From Agromyces lapidis (GTDB lineage Bacteria; Actinomycetota; Actinomycetes; Actinomycetales; Microbacteriaceae): a stretch of 64,000 nt of DNA. Each line of letters starts with the position of its first letter. The first letter of the stretch is position 1. A program made the translations under genes and the position numbers. Below the pieces are notes generated by a model. That model had not been told where the DNA came from. It ran no database searches and worked only from the letters and a program-made list of their open reading frames with translations. Shown in pieces: positions 61,898-64,000 of the stretch. The stretch lies in the NCBI RefSeq assembly GCF_009749405.1, contig NZ_WBIQ01000001.1, forward strand, positions 1 to 64,000, given 5' to 3'.

Positions 61898-62505
61898 GAG
61901 GTGCCCGCGCCGACCGCGACCTGTGCGGTGAGCACGTGGTCGGCGAGCCCGTACTCGACGGCGGCCGCGGCCGACAGGATGCGGTCGCGATCGGTGTCGC
62001 GTCGCAGCGTCGCCGCGTCGTGCCCGGTGTCGGCGGCGAGCGCCGTCTCGAGCTCGGCCCGCACGCGCACGACCTCGTCGGCGTGGATGATGAGGTCGGG
62101 GATCGAGCCCCGGCCCTGCGTCGAGGGTTGGTGCAGCACGACCCGCCCGTGCGGCAGGATCGCCCGCTGCCCCTTCGCCCCGCCCGCGAGGAGCACCGCG
62201 GCCGGCCCGGCGGCCTGGCCGACGCACGTCGTGGCGACATCCGGCCTGATGTGCTGCATCGTGTCGTAGACCGCGAGCGCCGCCCCGGGCGAGCCGCCGG
62301 GCGAGTTCAGGTAGAGGCTGATCGGCGTCTCGCTCGACTCGGAGGCGAGGTGGAGGAACTGCGCGATGAGCACGTTCGCGACGCCGTCGTCGATCTCGGT
62401 GCCGAGGTAGACGATGCGCTCCGAGAGCAGCCGGCTGTAGACGTCGAGCGAACGCTCGCTGTTGCCCCGCTTCTCGACGACGTAGGGGATGGTGTAGCTG
62501 GTCAT
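61879..62505 (-). CDS. ClpP paralogue lacking the catalytic serine (ClpR-like)
   Basis: This 208-residue ClpP-fold protein has SERIVYLGTEIDDGVANVLI, SLYLNSPGGSPGAALAVYDT and the RAILPHGRVVLHQPST block with the catalytic His125 kept, plus DTDRDRILSAAAAVEYGLAD with the Asp. The serine-containing GQAASM loop is GQAAGPAAVLLAGG, with Gly100 at the nucleophile position (codon GGG). So the subunit cannot cleave peptides by the usual mechanism and may shape or gate a mixed ClpP ring. ATG 62505 overlaps the preceding clpP stop in ATGA, which enforces stoichiometric translation. Confidence 0.9.
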   Translation of the reverse strand: MTSYTIPYVVEKRGNSERSLDVYSRLLSERIVYLGTEIDDGVANVLIAQFLHLASESSETPISLYLNSPGGSPGAALAVYDTMQHIRPDVATTCVGQAAGPAAVLLAGGAKGQRAILPHGRVVLHQPSTQGRGSIPDLIIHADEVVRVRAELETALAADTGHDAATLRRDTDRDRILSAAAAVEYGLADHVLTAQVAVGAGTSYAASR

Positions 62506-63122
62506 GCGGTCGCTCGCAATCCGGTCTGGGGGCGCTCGGCCCGGGGGAACATCTCGTCGAAGCCGCCGGCGATGCGGTCGATGAAGCCGTAGTCGACGGC
62601 CTGCGCGGCGGTGTACCAGCGGTCGCGCAGGGAGTCCTCGGCGATGCGCTCGAGCGGCTGGCCCGTGTTCGCGGCGGTGATGTCGAGCACGGTGTCGCGC
62701 ATGTGGCGCAGGTCGTCGGCCTGCAGCTCGACGTCGACGGCGGTGCCGCCGATGCCCGCCGAGCCCTGGTGCATGAGGATGCGCGCGTGCGGGAGGGCGA
62801 AGCGCTTGCCGGGCGTGCCGGCGCTCAGCAGGAACTGGCCGGCGCTCGCCGCGATTCCGTACGCGATCGTCGACACGTCGTTCGGGATCGAGCGCATCAG
62901 GTCGGCGATGGCGAGCATCGCCGAGACCGAGCCGCCTGGCGAGTTGATCCAGAAGCGGATGTCACGGCGCGGGTCGTCGGCCGCGAGGGTGACCAGCTGC
63001 GCGCAGAGGCGGTTGCCGCCCTGCTGGTCGAGCTCGTCGCCGAGCACGATGATGCGTTCGTGGAAGAGCCGGGCGGTGAGCTCGGCGTCGATCGGCTGGA
63101 TGGCCGGGGTCTGTTCGCTCAT
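62502..63122 (-). CDS. clpP: ClpP protease subunit (active copy)
   Basis: This 206-residue peptidase subunit has ERIIVLGDELDQQGGNRLCA, FWINSPGGSVSAMLAIADLM and the active-site serine 93 in YGIAASAGQFLLSAG. His118 lies in FALPHARILMHQG, and Asp163 lies in IAEDSLRDRWYTAAQAVDYG. It is first in a two-gene operon with the serine-lacking paralogue. A PopR-like palindrome lies 41-55 bases upstream. It is probably an accessory ClpP (Streptomyces ClpP3-like role), with the housekeeping clpP1P2 presumably elsewhere. Together with an AAA+ unfoldase it degrades stress or regulatory proteins. Confidence 0.93.
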   Translation of the reverse strand: MSEQTPAIQPIDAELTARLFHERIIVLGDELDQQGGNRLCAQLVTLAADDPRRDIRFWINSPGGSVSAMLAIADLMRSIPNDVSTIAYGIAASAGQFLLSAGTPGKRFALPHARILMHQGSAGIGGTAVDVELQADDLRHMRDTVLDITAANTGQPLERIAEDSLRDRWYTAAQAVDYGFIDRIAGGFDEMFPRAERPQTGLRATA

Positions 63123-63162
63123 GACCTCAGCCTGCGCGGCGGGGGCGAGGCGCGGGCCCGAT

Positions 63163-63177
63163 GCTGCCGAGGGCAGT
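63163..63177. promoter_or_regulatory. PopR-like operator upstream of the clpP pair
   Basis: GCTGCC-GAG-GGCAGT gives CTGCC and GGCAG arms around three bases. It differs at two positions from TCTGCC-N3-GGCAGA, recalled as the Streptomyces PopR site. It sits 41-55 bases upstream of the clpP start, on the only side from which the operon is transcribed. Confidence 0.6.
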
Positions 63178-63236
63178 GCTGCTGTGGGCGGAACCGCCGC
63201 CGGTCGAGACGGCGCCGGCGCCCCTCCGCGACCGGC

Positions 63237-63761
63237 TCAGCTCGCGAGCGTGCGGACGACCGGCCCCTCGCTGAACTGGCACGAGGTGGCCGAGAGCCGC
63301 TCGTCGGGGTCGAGCTTCGCGAGCACGGCGCCCGCGATGACGTAGAGCTGCTCGAGCTGCTCGGCGGTCAGCGCGTCGAACACGTTGGCGCGCACCGTGC
63401 CGACGTGCCCGGGGGCGGCATCGGCCATGAGCTCGAGCCCGGCCTCGGTGATCGTCGCGTTCGTCGCCCGTCGATCTTCGGGGCACGGGAACCGTCGGAT
63501 CAGCCCGCGCTCCTCGAGTCGGCGGGCGACGTGCGAGAGGCGCGGCAGCGTCGCGTTGGTGCGCGAGGCGAGCTCGGTCATGCGCATCGTGCGATCGGGG
63601 GCGTCCGCGAGGGCCATGAGCGCGACGTACTCGAAATGCGTGAGGCCCGCATCGCGGAGGAGCTGCGCGTCGAGCGCGCCGGGCAGCAGTTCGGCGACGG
63701 CGATGAGGCGCACCCAGGCCGCCGACTCCTCGGGGGAGAGCCAATGCGTTTCGTCTGCCAT
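63237..63761 (-). CDS. MarR-family transcriptional regulator
   Basis: This 174-residue regulator has FEYVALMALADAPDRTMRMT, ELASRTNATLPRLSHVARRL and EERGLIRRFPCPEDRRATNA, the MarR winged helix with the RR..C.EDRR wing. It is divergent from the F420-type reductase across 102 bases containing TTGT-CGAA-ACAA and GTTG..CAAC palindromes, so it likely represses that gene. The ligand is unknown. It lies upstream of the clpP pair on the same strand, separated by 114 bases with the PopR-like site, so separate transcription is expected. Confidence 0.88.
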   Translation of the reverse strand: MADETHWLSPEESAAWVRLIAVAELLPGALDAQLLRDAGLTHFEYVALMALADAPDRTMRMTELASRTNATLPRLSHVARRLEERGLIRRFPCPEDRRATNATITEAGLELMADAAPGHVGTVRANVFDALTAEQLEQLYVIAGAVLAKLDPDERLSATSCQFSEGPVVRTLAS

Positions 63762-63782
63762 GCCTCGATTCTAGCGCATTGG

Positions 63783-63828
63783 TTGACGCGACAACTGAAT
63801 TGGCCTACAGTAATGGTTGTCGAAACAA
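63783..63828 (+). promoter_or_regulatory. Promoter and MarR operator of the F420-type reductase gene
   Basis: TTGACG (63783-63788), 17 bases, TACAGT (63806-63811) form a sigma-A-type promoter. The palindrome TTGT-CGAA-ACAA (63817-63828) lies at the expected start of transcription, and GTTGACGCGACAAC (63782-63795) covers the -35. This placement suits repression by the divergent MarR. Confidence 0.65.
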
Positions 63829-63863
63829 GTAATCGCGTCGAACGGCGCGGAGAGGAATCGCAG

Positions 63864-64000
63864 ATGACGACCGTCAGCATCATCGGAAACGGCAACATGG
63901 GCAGCGCGATCGGCGGCATCGTCGCCGCAGGCGGCAACAGCGTCGAGGTCATCGGCCGCGACCTCTCGCAGCCGATCACGGGCGACATCGTCGTGCTCGC
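63864..64000 (+). CDS. NADPH-dependent F420 reductase-like protein (partial, window edge)
   Basis: The first ~45 residues read TTVSIIGNGNMGSAIGGIVA, AGGNSVEVIGRD, then SQPITGDIVVLA. The GNGNMGSA dinucleotide motif and GDIVVLA match the F420_oxidored family (NADPH:F420 or NAD(P)-dependent reductases). The rest lies outside the window. ATG 63864 has GAGAGGAA upstream. It is controlled by the divergent MarR. Confidence 0.8.
   Translation, partial: MTTVSIIGNGNMGSAIGGIVAAGGNSVEVIGRDLSQPITGDIVVL

Overview
The window is high-GC DNA with GTG and occasional TTG starts, tightly packed short transcription units, and many divergent regulator/target pairs. This gene content (SigJ/ECF41 sigma factor, ATP-dependent ligase LigB, an extra ClpP pair beside a PopR/ClgR-like regulator, an F420-type NADP reductase, LPxTG-like surface proteins, an HspR-type operator) points to an actinobacterium. 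Dispersed repeats ending GGTYTCGATACG/CTACTCGACC suggest Microbacteriaceae (for example Agromyces or a relative). The genus is an inference.

Layout. 1-1.6 kb is a small accessory patch: the N-terminus of an IS256-family transposase, a RES-domain protein and gene scraps. 1.68-4.3 kb is a HAIR/HspR-controlled ClpC-type AAA+ unfoldase carrying two dispersed-repeat copies in its linkers. 5-14.6 kb holds a TetR/glycosyltransferase/decayed-hydrolase operon, a flavin monooxygenase pair, a two-headed alpha/beta hydrolase, a LysE exporter, a FosX-type fosfomycin hydrolase, and an azoreductase/MarR pair. 14.6-21.4 kb holds a frameshifted P-loop kinase, a polytopic CxxC membrane protein, a DeoR regulator, a LuxR-STAND regulator and a methyltransferase. 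21.5-25.8 kb is a TetR-controlled amidase plus APC permease and an acetyltransferase. 26-36 kb holds an amine oxidase-like flavoprotein, a lamin-tail surface protein, a second CxxC membrane protein, a thioredoxin-reductase-like enzyme paired with an XRE-cupin regulator, and small membrane proteins. 36.2-45.5 kb holds ECF41 sigma with its probable target, an aldo/keto reductase, a glycosylase-like protein, LigB, small enzymes, an SRPBCC/TetR pair and a secreted intradiol dioxygenase-like lipoprotein. 45.6-57.2 kb holds a choice-of-anchor surface protein, a siderophore-interacting-protein remnant, WYL/epoxide hydrolase and TetR/hydrolase pairs, methyltransferase, EI24 protein, hydrolase and a PLP enzyme. 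57.3-64 kb holds a sirtuin, NUDIX, acetyltransferase, DUF1540 protein, the PopR-like regulator, the clpP pair, MarR and the start of an F420-type reductase.

The most interesting system is proteolytic. At 61.4-63.2 kb an active ClpP and a ClpP paralogue whose catalytic serine is glycine form a translationally overlapping operon. It is preceded by a CTGCC-N3-GGCAG palindrome like the Streptomyces PopR site and convergent with a PopR/ClgR-like gene ending in Leu-Ala-Ala. The stress-regulated unfoldase at the other end of the window also ends in Leu-Ala-Ala and has a ClpP-docking LGF loop.

Other recurrent signals are three genes that each need exactly one extra base to restore their frame, two 70-bp elements with identical palindromic arms around a variable core, four dispersed-repeat copies, and several clear palindromic operators. 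No tRNA, rRNA, CRISPR array or complete prophage was seen.
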